Assembly (NCBI GenBank): GCA_016946835.1
Contig: JACVTC010000006.1
Coordinates: forward strand, 2,068,501 to 2,132,500
Reading direction: 5' to 3'
Source: Neocallimastix lanati (nom. inval.)
Lineage: Eukaryota > Neocallimastigomycota > Neocallimastigomycetes > Neocallimastigales > Neocallimastigaceae
Length of the DNA: 64,000 bases
The notes beneath the pieces are model-generated. The model saw only the letters and a program-made list of their open reading frames with translations. It was not told where the DNA came from and searched no databases. Positions within the stretch are counted from its first letter, which is position 1. Each line of letters opens with the position of its first letter. Of this stretch, positions 1-12,112 are shown one piece after another. Made by a program: the position numbers and the translations under genes.

Positions 1-4
1 TAAA

Positions 5-122
5 AAAAAAAGTTCATTATATTATAGATTATCTAAAATAAAATAAAAAAAAAAGTTCATTATATTATAGATTATTTAAAATAAAATAAAAAAAAAGTTC
101 ATTATATTATAGATTATTTATA
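5..122. repeat. 42-43 bp tandem repeat, three copies
   Basis: Three copies of a unit with core GTTCATTATATTATAGATTA start near 12, 55 and 97, separated by A-runs. The rest of the first 349 bases is AT-only filler with a long T-run near 200-234. No coding signal is seen. Confidence 0.8.
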
Positions 123-194
123 AATTATTTAAAGATAATTTTTTTTTTTTAATTATAAATTTTTTATTAATTATTTTTTATCTAAAAATTTTTA

Positions 195-235
<41 letters not shown>

Positions 236-349
236 TATTAAAATTCTATAATATTTTTTTTTAACTAAAATTTTTTTTTTTAGAAAATAAAAAAAGTTAA
301 TTACTTTATTAATGATTATTTAAATTTTAATTTTTTTTTATTGTAATGA

Positions 350-1394
350 TTAATTCCATTCAAGATTATATTTATTAGTATTAAAATTACTTTTATAAGA
401 ATTTTTTTGTAATAATTGCTTATCTTTATCTGAATATAGCATATTAAAAAAATATTGGGAATTACTATTACTATTATTGTTATTACTCATTGGATAATTT
501 GAATATTTATTATTATTCATATTAGAATAAGATTTCTCAATATTATCATTAAATTTTAATGAGTCTGGATTTTCATTAAATTGATATTTCACTGTAGATG
601 TAGATGATTTACTTAAATAACCATTAGAACTATTAAATAAATTTGAAGTTGTATTAGAATTGGAATTATTGGTTTGTTCTCTATAGGTCACTAATAAAAT
701 TTGATCAATAAAGATCATATAGTACTGAATACTAGTAATCATTATTCTTGTTTTTTCAAAATCAAAATCTAATGCCATATATTTTTTTCCGTATAGAGTG
801 TAAAATTTTATTATCATAACTACTGATATAATTGGTAAAAAGATAACACTGAAAAAAGAAGATATGAGAATTCTATATTCTGAAAGATTTTTAAAATTTT
901 TTAAGAAGCCAAACTCATAATTATTATTTTTAAATATAGTTTTTTTCAATACTAAATAAACAGAGATATCATAAATTACTGAAGTTATAATAATAATAAA
1001 TTGATTCATGTAATAACGGGAATAAAATAATACAGAGCTGTTATTATCATAAGCACCTTCAGAGGTATATAATTTTGTAGGAAGGTGAGAAAGATGTAAT
1101 ATAATTAATGATATTTTTGATATATTAAATATTCCACATGTAGCATAAACAATCCAAATTACCTTTTTATTTTTTACTACTGCTTGTGTACGAAGTAATG
1201 GATACCAATCCCCAAATATTTCACCTATATACCAAAAAAGAGTACTTAGTTGTCTAGATATAAACCATTTTAATGGATGCATAGCACTATTATTACAATC
1301 ATATCTTGGAGGACTTGTTTCGTAATGAATATTAGTAGTACAATAAGTATCATATAAATTACCCAATTGGCTAACCATATCTCCCAAAGTTCTA

Positions 1395-1426
<32 letters not shown>

Positions 1427-1857
1427 ATATTTAATTTTGTAAAATAAATATAATATTGAAAAAAAAAAATTAAAAAAAAAAAAATTAGTATTTTATACTA
1501 TTAATATATAATAATAAATGGTATCGATATTAGATATGAAATTTACCTAAATATATAATGATATAATATAAGTCTCATAATTGGTTTTTTAAAATTAAAT
1601 TTATGTAGAATAAAAACCAACATAGTCCAATAAAAATATGTAAAAGTGAATGGGGTTTGTAATGTATATATTATTGTTCTTACAATACTTATTTTATCAT
1701 TCATTAATTGTTGTTCTGTTCTTCCTTTTAAAAATTCTTCATAACATGTATAATTTGTTCCTTTACTACTTAACCATTGAAAAAAACCAGCATCAGCTCC
1801 ATTTTCAATGAATTTTCCTCTATCTTTCAATGCTAACTCATGATAGTTATTTACCAT
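350..1857 (-). CDS. putative seven-helix membrane protein, two exons
   Basis: Not recognised by family. I read it as two exons, 1857..1547 and 1391..350, giving about 450 residues. The donor GTAAAT (1546-1541) and acceptor TATAG (ending 1392) keep frame, and the 155-bp intron is mostly an A/T run. The start ATG is at 1857. The exon-2 frame has no ATG near its 5' end, only a TTG at 1387, which supports splicing. Seven hydrophobic segments are visible at about residues 56-86, 93-115, 146-162, 181-205, 235-252, 278-303 and 319-340, followed by a Ser/Asn-rich tail of about 110 residues. There is no signal peptide. Cys38, Cys116 and Cys136 fall outside the helices. The layout is receptor-like (seven helices, long polar C-terminus), but no GPCR signature was identified, so the function is unknown. 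It could equally be a transporter-like or sensor protein restricted to this lineage. Confidence 0.72.
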
Positions 1858-2091
1858 TTTTATTTTTTATCTTATTTATTGTTATTATATAATAATACTT
1901 TATTATTTTGAATTTAATAATATACAATTGCTTATTTTATTATTACTATATAAAGATATAATATATTTAATCTTTTTTTTTTTTTTTTTCTTTTTTGGTT
2001 ATTTAACTTTATATATACAAATATACAAATATTTATTATAATAAATTTAAATTATTGGTCTCTTTTTAAAATATAAATTATATTATATTTA

Positions 2092-2129
<38 letters not shown>

Positions 2130-2341
2130 AGAAAAAATAAAAGAAAACTAAAAAAAGAAGATAAAATAATGTTATTTATACTATTTCACTAATTATATAA
2201 TATTTGTATTAACTATTTATTTATATATATATTTTAATATATTATAAAAATAATATTAGTGGATTAAAAAAAAAAAAAAAATAAAAAAAATAATAATAAT
2301 AATAAATGAAATAAAATTTTAAACTAAAAATAAAGTAAAAT
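1858..2341. other. AT-only intergenic, putative promoter side of the seven-helix gene
   Basis: Homopolymer and (TA)n runs only, for example near 2090-2113. No further gene or element is supported here. Confidence 0.5.
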
Positions 2342-2480
2342 AAATATTATGATTAACCAAAAATTTTGTATCATCTATAAATATTAAATTATAATAAATA
2401 AGATTTATAAATATTATGATTAACCAAAAATTTTGTATCATCTATAAATATTAAATTATAATAAATAAGATTTATAAATT
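2342..2480. repeat. 67-bp direct tandem duplication
   Basis: A 67-bp unit beginning AAATATTATGATTAACC occurs at 2342 and again at 2409 with essentially no divergence, which implies a recent duplication. It is not coding. Confidence 0.85.
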
Positions 2481-3059
2481 ATATTAAAATTTTTGGATTA
2501 TGATTAAGATAAATAAAAATAAAGTTTATAATAAGTATAATAAAAAAACAATATTAATTAATGTATGGTAATTTACTATTTTTTTTTTTTTATTGCCAAT
2601 CATTTATTCATTATTTATATAAAGTTTTTTTAAAGTTAATATTTTATTAGATTATTTATTAAAATATTTTTTGATTAAATTCTTGGAAAAAAATTGTAAT
2701 AACTTAATAACTAATTATTCCATAAAAGTTTTTTTTTTCTTAAATACTATTAATATTTTTGAAAAAAAAAAATGAAAAGAAAAAATAAATATGAAAATAT
2801 ATATTGAATTATATACCTTTTAAACTGAAATATTACGGAATATATTTAATTGTTATTTTTTTTTTCATTAAATAAAAACAAATAAGTTCTATACCCTTTC
2901 TTAATTAATTATTCAAAATATTAAAATCATGTGTCTTTGTCTTTTGATGTGGATTTTTTTTCAATATAAACAAAATAAATTTTTGTGTAATTTTTAAACA
3001 AAATACAATTTTTTAGAAATTTTATAATAATTAATTATATAATTTAAAGATAATATATT
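2481..3059. other. AT-rich intergenic without recognised content
   Basis: Homopolymer-rich sequence. No open frame with coding character, RNA gene or repeat family is seen. Confidence 0.5.
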
Positions 3060-3256
3060 TTATAAAATGATACATACAATACAATAAAAAAATAAATATT
3101 GTTTATATAATAAAATTTAAATATAATAAATTTATTGTGTTAAAATTATATATATTTTATTTTATATTACTATAAAATGATACATACAATAAAAAAATAA
3201 ATATTGTTTATATAATAAAATTTAAATATAATAAATTTATTGTGTTAAATTATATA
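3060..3256. repeat. ~110-bp direct duplication
   Basis: The block around ATAAAATGATACATACAATA at 3060-3152 recurs at 3171-3256, differing mainly by a 5-bp indel. It is non-coding. Confidence 0.8.
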
Positions 3257-4145
3257 TATAATATTTAAATTTATATAATATCTTTATATATATAAAAGTT
3301 TAATTATTAAAAAAAATATTTTAACAATGAAACATTTTATAAAACATATAAAAAAATATTTTTTATTATTACATATAATTAATTATCTTTTATTATTTAT
3401 TCTTAATATTATTAATAAAAATAATATATTAATATTCAAATTTCTTACTAATTAATTATAATATTTAATATTTTAATACTTTTCTTATTAATTATTATTT
3501 ATTATTATTAATTATTATGTATTATTAATATACTAAAAATATTTATTCTAATATATTATAATTTTAATTTTTTATATAAATTTTAATTGATTAATTTATA
3601 ATTGTTTGATAAATTTTATTTTTATTTATTTATTTTAATTTTAATTTATATATCTTATTTTTAACTTGCCATTAATATTTATATTTCTATTATTATTATA
3701 TTATTTATTTATTATTCTACTATTAATTTTACTATTATTCATTAATATTTATTATTTTTATTTATGTTTTTATATTAAATTTATTCGGAGGTTTTATTGT
3801 TTTTAAACTATAAATATTTTCCATTTCTAATAAATTATTTTAGTATGGTTAATATATTTTTAATTTATATTTAATTTATTTTATTAAAAATTATGAATAC
3901 TTCATATAAAAAAGGAATTTTAGTATATAACTTCATGAAAAAAATCACCATTTCATTAGAAAAGATATTGAAGAAATAAAAAATATTTAATTTCTTATTG
4001 TTTTTAATAGTTAAAATTATTCATATTTAATTAGTTTATTGTTATATCTTATTATAATATATAATATTATTCTAATTAATCATTATCTTTTATTATATTA
4101 TTTAATATAAACTTAAATATTAAAATGGTAAAATATATATTATTA
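3257..4145. other. AT-rich intergenic without recognised content
   Basis: Only (TTA)n-like and homopolymer stretches are present. No coding-like segment is seen on either strand. Confidence 0.5.
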
Positions 4146-4219
4146 TTATTGAATAGTTTAATATGTCATAATTAAATTAGTTTATTTAAAATGTAAAAAT
4201 AAACTAAAAATAAAATATA

Positions 4220-4556
4220 TATATATATATATATTGATAAATGCTAGTAATGATACAATATAAAAAAAATATATTGATAAATGCTAATAATGATACAATA
4301 TAAAAAAAATATTGATAAATGCTAATAATGATACAATATAAAAAAAATATATTGATAAATGCTAATAATGATACAATATAAAAAAAAAATATTGATAAAT
4401 GCTAATTGCTAATAGTGATACAGTATAAAAAAATATATATTGATAACTGCTAATAGTGATACAATATAAAAAAAATATATTGATAAATGCTAATAATGAT
4501 ACAATATAAAAAAATATATTGATAAATGCAAATAGTCATACAATATAAAAAAAATA
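4220..4556. repeat. minisatellite, ~40-48 bp unit, about 8 copies
   Basis: Repeated unit with core TTGATAAATGCTAATAATGA followed by TACAATATAAAAAAA. The variants have substitutions and an internal GCTAATT duplication. It sits between the direct-repeat block at 4155-4211 and the outer inverted block at 4586 and appears inserted there, because the corresponding sequences at 6762-6847 are contiguous. Confidence 0.85.
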
Positions 4557-5382
4557 TTAATAATGGTAAAATATTTATTATTATTTGATAAAGTATGACA
4601 GGTTCGAATATCTCTTGTTGGGGGAAGTTTTATTTATGTAGTTTTTAGTTATAAAAATTTATTTATTATTTAAATGAAATTATAAATTACTTAATAAATG
4701 TATTTAATTGTTAACTTGAAAATATAAAAGAAATTATAAAGTAAATTGGAATAAAACATTGCAAAGAATAATTATAAAGAATTATTCTTGCTTTTATATT
4801 TATAATTCATTATAAATTATTTAATTAATTTTTATGATAACTATTAAGTATTTAAAGTATTTCATATAAAAGTATAAAATAAAATAATATATTAAAGAAA
4901 GATATTAAAATAAAGTATTGTTCATAAAATAATAATATTATTAGAAATATTTATTAAAATTAATAAAATATAAAATATTATTCATAAAATAATAATTATT
5001 TAAATAATTAAAAATATATCAATTTTAACAAAACATAAAATTTATGTTATAAATTTTATGTTTACATTAATTTTTATGCACCTGTATAACTTTATGTCTT
5101 TACAAAATTTTAGTTTTATCACGTTATATTCAATCACGTTTAATTTATGTCACGTAGTTGCAAATGATTTATTAATTTACTTTTATGTAATTATTAATAA
5201 AATAATTTATTAATAATTAAAGTTTTTATTTCAGTTTTATATCATATTATTGAAATGAGTGTGTGTCATTTCGCAAAATTTCATTTCGCAAAATTTTTTG
5301 TGTCATTTCGGAAAAGGTTCATTTCGCAAAAATTTAATAAATAAATAAATAAATAATAAAATAAATAAATAATAAAAAAAAT

Positions 5383-5415
<33 letters not shown>

Positions 5416-6789
5416 AAAAAATAAAAAATAAAAAAAAAAAAAAAGAAAAAATAAAAAAAAAAAAAGAAAAAATAAAAAAAAAAAGAAAAAATAAAAAATA
5501 AAAAATAGAAATAAAAAACAAAAAATAAATGATTAATGATAAAAATAAAAACTAAATAATAAAAAAATAAAAAATTATAAAAAAAAATAAAAATAAAAAT
5601 AAAAAATAAAAAATAAAAAATAAAATAGACACCACCTAAAATCATCCTAACTTTGTGCTACTTTTAACTCCCTTTTTTTATGATATCCCCATCTTTTTTT
5701 TTTTTTTTTTTTTTTACTGGATTATTTATAAATATTTCTTTAATTATAAAAATTTATTAGTAATTTAATATTTTTTAAAATACTGCGCAAGGACTTAAAA
5801 GGTGTAAAAATGATCAATTAAATTATTTAGATATTATTTTTTAGTCTTTTTAATAATTATTATTTAATTTAATAGTTATATTTTAAATTATTATTCCTTT
5901 ACATCTTTTAAATTATTAATACTTATTTTATAATACTTATAATATATATATTTATTGAAATATAATAAAACGCTTAAAATGTATAATAAAATATTTTTTT
6001 TTTTTAAAGCTTTAATTCTGATGAATATTTATTATTATAATTATTATTATATAATGTATATATATTTCTTTTTTTTTAAAAAAAATTTTTTAAAATTTAT
6101 TTATTTATTATAGTTTTATTTATTTTTATTTATTTTTATTTATATATTTATTTAGTTATTTATTTAAATTATATATATATTATTTATTTGTTTTATTATT
6201 AATTTATTTATTTATTAACTTTTCAAAAAAATTTTGCGAAATGAAACTTTTTATGTAAATTTTCCGAAATGAAACTTTCGGTATATTTCAATAGGGAGAG
6301 GTACATTTCAAAAAATTTATGAAATAGAAATAAAAACTCTAATTAATAATAAATTTATGTTAATTAAGAAATGTAATAAAAGCATAAATTTATGTATTAA
6401 TCTAGTTTTTATTGTATTTCTTATTAGAAATTAATTTATATATTTTTATTATTTAACCATTAATGAAAGTAAATTAATATTTATAATTTAATACAGGAAA
6501 ACTTTATTATAGTAAATAATTATATAAAAGAGAAAAATATTTATAAATAGTTTTATTTCTTTGTCCAAGAATAAGAAATAGTAGATTATAGTAATTCTTG
6601 AGATCAAGATATGAAAATAAATATTAATTTTAGGAATAAATGTATGTTTGCATTTTAAATAATAATATGTAAATGTAATTCTCCTAAATAAAATTTAAAT
6701 AAAATAATTTTTTATAAAACATAAAAATTATATCCCTCATTTAAAAGAACAAACCTTATAAAAATCGAACCTGAACTTCGTACTTTATC

Positions 6790-6847
6790 AAATAAACTAA
6801 TTTAATTATGACATAGTTTAATATGTCATAATTAAATTAGTTTATTT
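6790..6847. repeat. perfect 26-bp-stem hairpin
   Basis: Left arm 6790-6815 and right arm 6822-6847 are perfect reverse complements around a 6-base loop (GTTTAA). The right arm is the part that also occurs at 4160-4186. It is the distal end of the inverted-repeat element. Confidence 0.85.
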
Positions 6848-6872
6848 AAAAAGTAAAAATAAACTAAAAAAA

Positions 6873-7503
6873 TAAATAATAAATAGAAGAGATATTACTA
6901 TTAAATTAGTATTATAACTGATTAAATATATTGTAAATATACAAATATTAATATATATGTAATTTATTAATATAAACAAAATCTTTTAAAATATAAATAA
7001 TTTTTTTATTTGCTATAACATAATTATTAGAACAATAAATAATAAATATTTCTATTCTAAATTTTCATTATTAATATAAATAAATACCATTATTTTATAT
7101 GTTTAAAAAAATAATATTTTTATAATTGAAATCATCTTTCATAACTATTTCTGTAGTATAAATAAAAGATAATGGAATACTATAAAGTATTAATTATTTT
7201 TATTATATATTTAAATTTTTATTTAAAAATTTTAAATATTAATTTTTATATATCATAAATCACAATATATTTTAATTTTATTTTATTATACTTTTTTTTT
7301 TTAATTAAAAATTAATTAATTAATTATTATTATTTTTTTTTTTTTAATTCTTATTATTTAAAGATTAAATAATGGGAGATTTTTTTAATATTATTTTGTT
7401 TTATATTAACTTTTTAAGATAGTTAGGTGTAATATTAAATATTTACAGACTATTGTTTATCTTAATTATTAAGATTTTCTAAATTTTTTATGGTTCTTTA
7501 TTT

Positions 7504-7536
<33 letters not shown>

Positions 7537-7992
7537 TTTTTAATTTTCATATAAATATTATTATGGTCATTATTTTAGTTATAAAATGATTGTTTAAATA
7601 TTTTTTAATAGTAATAAATCTTAATTATACTATTTTTTACTCAAAGCTAAACTTAAATATTACTAATAGAATTTATTTATATGTAAATTTGCTTTTTATC
7701 TATTAAATTTTTTATTCTGTGTAACTAAATGTAAAAATATATTTAAATTTATTGTTCCATGTATACCTTCATTAAATAGAAAGATTATTGAATATTTAAA
7801 AATGAATACTTAACACAGTCTATATTGAAAAAGAAATGTCTCCATTATAATATAATGTAATAAATAAATAAATAAATAAATATATAAATAAAAAATAAAA
7901 TATATGTAATTATTTTTATTATTTATACAGAATTTAATATTATTATTTCATATAAAAGTATATATCAAATAATAAAGTGAAAATACTTATTA
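6873..7992. other. AT-rich intergenic without recognised content
   Basis: Contains a long T-run near 7507-7533 and an (AAAT)n run near 7860-7885. No gene or element is supported. Confidence 0.5.
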
Positions 7993-8172
7993 AAATAAAT
8001 GCAATCCAGAAATGAAATAGAATGATGAATCAGATGGTTTTAAAATAAATAGCCCTATCATTCTCCTGTTTTTCTTTGTTGATGTATTTGCTATTAATGT
8101 TATGTTGTTTGTATATTGTCCTCTTTTGATTGAGTCTTCATCTCTCAATAATATTTTTAATTTTTATTTCAA
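7993..8172 (-). pseudogene. short coding-like relic, unrecognised
   Basis: This stretch has clearly higher GC than its surroundings. The minus strand carries an uninterrupted frame of roughly 55 codons with balanced residues (it includes RDEDSIKRGQYTNN and KKNRRMIGLF) and ends at a stop near 7995. An in-frame stop lies just upstream at about 8187, so it is either an isolated exon or a decayed fragment. Homology is not recognised. Confidence 0.3.
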
Positions 8173-8500
8173 TCCTACTATTTATGGTAACTTATTCTTT
8201 TTTTAGAAAAATTTTTTTATTTTTTCCTTTTTTAAATTTAATTAAATTTTAATTTAACTAAAAAAAATAATAATAATAAATTATTATAAAAATTAACTAA
8301 TTAATTATATTTTTATATAATATGTTTAATTAAAAAAATTATTATTAAAATTAAAAATTATTATTATTCGATGATGTTAATTATAACATAATAATAATTT
8401 AATTTTTTTTTTTTTTTTTTTATATATATATATAGCGGTAATTAATAATTATTTCAAACTCTAACTTTATTTATTTAATGAATATTTTTTATATAAAATA
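8173..8500. other. AT-rich intergenic without recognised content
   Basis: Homopolymers and a (TA)n run near 8421-8434. Nothing else is seen. Confidence 0.5.
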
Positions 8501-8662
8501 AAAAACACAGAATTAATAAAAAAAATAAATATTATTTGTCCAAATTGAACATAATAATATTTTAAAGAGTAATGTGAAATAAAAAAACACAGAATTAATA
8601 AAAAAAAATAAATATTATTTGTCCAAATTGAACATAGTAATATTTTAAATGGTAATGTGAAA
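8501..8662. repeat. ~82-bp direct tandem duplication
   Basis: The unit beginning AAAAAACACAGAATTAATAA is present at about 8501 and 8583 with few differences. The period is not a multiple of three, so an open frame crossing it on the minus strand is not evidence of a gene. Confidence 0.8.
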
Positions 8663-8699
8663 TAATAAGTAATATTCAAAATAAAAGTATTTAAATAAA

Positions 8700-8870
8700 T
8701 TCCGAAAAAAAGTTCATATGCAACGAACCTCCAGATTATAAGATCTGCTTTAAGGAACTCTTATTCCGGATTAGGGCTTGAATTGACAATCTGAAAGAAA
8801 TTATGGTCTTCTCCTTCAGAGGTTTTGGCTATGCAAGCTTGTATTACTTCATTCTCAGCGTTGACGCTCC

Positions 8871-8916
<46 letters not shown>
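8700..8916. other. GC-elevated island ending in a 45-base poly(A)
   Basis: Bases 8700-8871 are about as GC-rich as genes in this window and end in ...GACGCTCCC followed by about 45 A (8872-8916). On the minus strand a frame open for 36 codons (with NAENEVIQACIAKTSEGEDH) is followed by one stop and then a further open segment. The plus strand is also fairly open. The shape, an island plus poly(A), fits a retroposed cDNA end on the plus strand. Decayed coding DNA abutting a homopolymer expansion is equally possible. No family is recognised. Confidence 0.35.
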
Positions 8917-8918
<2 letters not shown>

Positions 8919-9439
8919 AAAATAAAATAAAAGAAAAGAAAATAGAAAAAATAGAAATAAAAAATAAAAATAAAAATAAAATAAAAATAAAAATAAAATA
9001 AAATAAAATAAATTTAATTTGAATTTAATAAAAATATGTCTTTTTTAATTCTGTGTCAAAAAATAATAATATAATAATAATAATATAAAAAGAGCTTTTT
9101 TATTATTGTAAATATATTATTTATATTAATTAATTTTTAATTTTAGGAATTAAAAAATAAACAGTATACTAAAAAAAAAAGTATTGAAATGAAAATATTA
9201 TTTATATAATGTTAAATATTATTATATATTTATATAATACATTTATAAGAGTAGAATTTTAATATAATTAGATAAATGTTGAAAATGACTTATTTTATAT
9301 TATACATTATTTTATATTATTCATAAACATATATTACACATATATATCATGTGAATAATAATGTCCCACTAAAGGGTAAACTAGCTCTTATATTTATATT
9401 ATATTATAAATTTATATATTAATATATTTATTCTTTATT
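8917..9439. other. A-rich intergenic, possibly decayed LTR
   Basis: Polymeric A with (AAATA)n near 8950-9010, then plain AT-rich sequence. A short higher-GC spot at 9357-9393 (CCCACTAAAGGG) lies just downstream of the copia relic and could be an old LTR border, but this is not established. Confidence 0.3.
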
Positions 9440-11245
9440 ATATTTGTGTAATATTAAACTTAATTAGCAAAGAATCTTGAAATCTTTTTATGAGAGTACT
9501 ATTAAGATATTTTGTAAATCCATCTGCTAAGTTATCATATTTTAAATCTATATTGTCTTCTTATATTAATTCCCTTATTTTATGATATCTTAAAAAAGTA
9601 TGTCTGGACTTTGGATTTATTGTCTCATTTTTACTATTGTATATTGCTGCTTTATTATCAAAGTTGGTTGTAATATAATTTACTTTCATACCTAATTCCT
9701 TTATGAAGTTTCTTATTCACATACATTTTAAAGCATATTCATTTTAAGCTGTAGTATTCGTTCTCAGCTGTAGATATTATAGTTACACAGTGTTATAGTT
9801 AAGAATACTAAATATCTGGAGCTGAATCCATAAAGATTTATAAATCCCATAGTGGATCTTCTTGTTTCTTTATTCCCTCCTAGATCTACATCAACGTATA
9901 TTTTTAAATTAATATCCTTATTATATTTTAATTCTATAGTATCTTGTACACTTCAAATATCTAAAAATTTTAATAACATTCATCCAATCTTCAAAAGTAG
10001 AATTCAGGTTCTTTCTTGAAGCTTTACTTGTAGCATACATTCTATCAGGTCTAGTTCCCATAGCTAAATATAAAAGAGAGCTGACTGCTTGGGTATAAGT
10101 AATTTTGTCAAATTTCTTATTTCAACATTTCTTATCTTCGGAATACATCATATTTGAGATTTCATGATACTTATCAATATTAAACCTACCTAAAATAACA
10201 TCTAAATATTCTAATTAATATATGATATAACCGTCTTCACATTTTATAAATTTAATTCCAATTATGAAATCTACATTTCCTAAATCATTTAAATAGAATT
10301 TATTTTTAATTTGAGATATAATTATAATTATATCCATAATTATTCTTTTACCATCAATTAATGTATCACCTACATATACAGTAACTTCGCAAATAATATT
10401 ATCATACTTAATCTTTTCGTATATGGATTCAAGGTTCACTCTCTGGTCTTTTAAAATCTATTTTAGTAAGTACACTATCTAATTTATTATTCCATGTACG
10501 GCCTGCCTGTTTCAAACCAGAGATAGCCTTCTTTAATTTTCCAACAACCTTTACTATAATCATCATCACAACCTTCATGGATAACCATATATAGTTCTTC
10601 TTCAAGGTTAGCATTTAAATATGATGCCTTTAAATCAATTTGATATATTTCGAAATCATAACGAATTTCAATTCAAATAATAATCCTCAATGAATCATGT
10701 TTCAGTGAAGGAGAAAACGTTTCTTTGTAATCTGCACTGTATACTTGTGAAAGACTACGAGCGACTAACCTTATTTAATATTTTGTAATTACCTCAACAT
10801 CATTTCTTTTAGATGAAAATACCCTCCTTGTTGAAATTACGTGCTTTCCCTCTGGAATTTTTTTGACAAACTTATATACCATTCATCGATGATGACACCT
10901 CGTCCATTATTGCGAGTAATAATTTCAGTATTAGTGTTATCAAATGAATCTGTATCAGATCTTTCACCCTGAGATGAAAATTCTATGCCTTATCATTTTG
11001 ACGTCGACGCTCTTAGCAATGGTAGATTTAATAAGTTCAACGGAATACCATTTCATCATCAATCTAAAAGAGATCGACATTAATGGTATTACGTTTGTTA
11101 GGAATTCCGCTATCCCCCACAAAATACGGAACAGTCAACGAAATTGAACTTTGTTTAAAAATATTGTCAACTAATTGTCTTTGTTCCCCATCATTAAGTT
11201 TAATATTTTCATATATTGAACGCCTGCCAAGAAGAGCACTTTTTT
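9440..11245 (-). pseudogene. decayed Ty1/copia pol (reverse transcriptase and RNase H)
   Basis: Reading the minus strand from 11245 downwards, pieces of copia pol occur in order across several frames. These are RT motifs around 10580-10440 (AISGLKQAGRTWNNKLDSVL), the segment DFIIGIKFIKCEDGYIIY near 10215-10270, RNase H pieces near 9900-9600, and a final GFTKYLNSTL near 9500. Stops and frameshifts separate them, and the YVDD motif is degraded to a form reading YVGD near 10375. The same words occur in the complete copia at 34862-41287, so this is a dead relative of that family. No LTR pair was identified. About 1.8 kb of the 3' half survives. Confidence 0.8.
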
Positions 11246-12110
11246 AAATATAATAAAATTTTATTTATTTTTTTATTTTAAATTAAAAAAATTTTTTTTT
11301 TCGTTTTATATATATAAGATATATTTTAATATTAAATATAATTATGTATTTATTATATTAATAAAATACTATTATTTCTAAAAAAAAAAAAAATTACTTT
11401 ATATATGTATGTACTGCTACGAATAAAGTTTATTATATTAAAATTAAATATTTTTATAATTATGCTATTATTTAGATAAAGTTTCTTAATATGTAGTAAA
11501 TTCGTGACTTTCTTTTACAAAATATCATATACCTAATATATTAGTTTAAAATATATAATTTATAGCTCATGCATTATTAATAGACGGGTATCTTTAATTA
11601 ATAAAAATAAAATTAATAAAAATTAAAGATTAAAATATTATGAATTTTTGAAAAAAAAAATAAAATTTTTACAATAAAAATCAATTGTCTTTATTATTAT
11701 AATTATTGATAATAAAATGAATATAAAAATTATATACTATAATGAAAAGTTAAATTTTACCCTCTTTAAAAATTAATATTTAACCTTACTAAAATGTAGT
11801 TTCTATCTGTCTTTTAATCATTTTTATTTCATATTATTTTATTATTAATAGAGTTGACTATTTTTTTTTTTTTTAATTATTATATTTTATTTTTTATTTT
11901 ATTTTTCTGTTTCGCTAATACTATTAACAATTCTGTTTACTTTAAATATTATAATTTTTGATTAAATATTCAATTTATGATTCAATTACTTTTACTTATA
12001 TTTGAAGAGCTAGAAAATAAATAAAGACTTTATCCATTCATATTAATTGTTATTAACATTAATTTTGATTTTATGTTTTAATATTAAATTTATTCATATA
12101 AACCACATGT
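11246..12110. other. AT-rich intergenic without recognised gene
   Basis: Mostly AT filler. The 11780-12110 part is slightly less simple and may belong to the flank of the neighbouring retroelement relic. Nothing is coding. Confidence 0.4.
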
Positions 12111-12112
12111 AC

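Larger units (their letters stand above)
4146..6872. mobile_element. composite inverted-repeat (foldback-like) element
   Basis: Two nested pairs of inverted blocks bracket the region. The outer pair is TTTGATAAAGTA plus GGTTCGA at about 4586-4613 and its reverse complement at about 6762-6796. The inner pair is about 5208-5335, carrying several copies of CATTTCGCAAAA or CATTTCGG, against about 6222-6352, with the reverse complements GCGAAATGAAAC and CCGAAATGAAAC. In addition, a 57-bp block (GTTTAATATGTCATAATTAA...) is repeated directly at 4155-4211 and 6815-6872. No transposase frame is visible. The interior, 5336-5640, is an A-rich run that opens long frames on the complement by composition alone. 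This resembles a foldback element or large MITE. Exact ends and target duplication were not determined. Confidence 0.5.

Noticed and set aside
4600-4660. tRNA gene suggested by GGTTCGAAT
   Set aside because: The flanking bases cannot form a T-stem and no anticodon or D arm is found. Kept only as a motif observation.
5303-5645. Two overlapping Phe-rich open frames on the minus strand
   Set aside because: They are the complement of an A-rich run inside the inverted-repeat element. Composition alone keeps them open.
8467-8679. 70-codon minus-strand hydrophobic frame
   Set aside because: It crosses an 82-bp duplication whose period shifts frame, and the two copies read as different peptides, so it was not maintained as protein.
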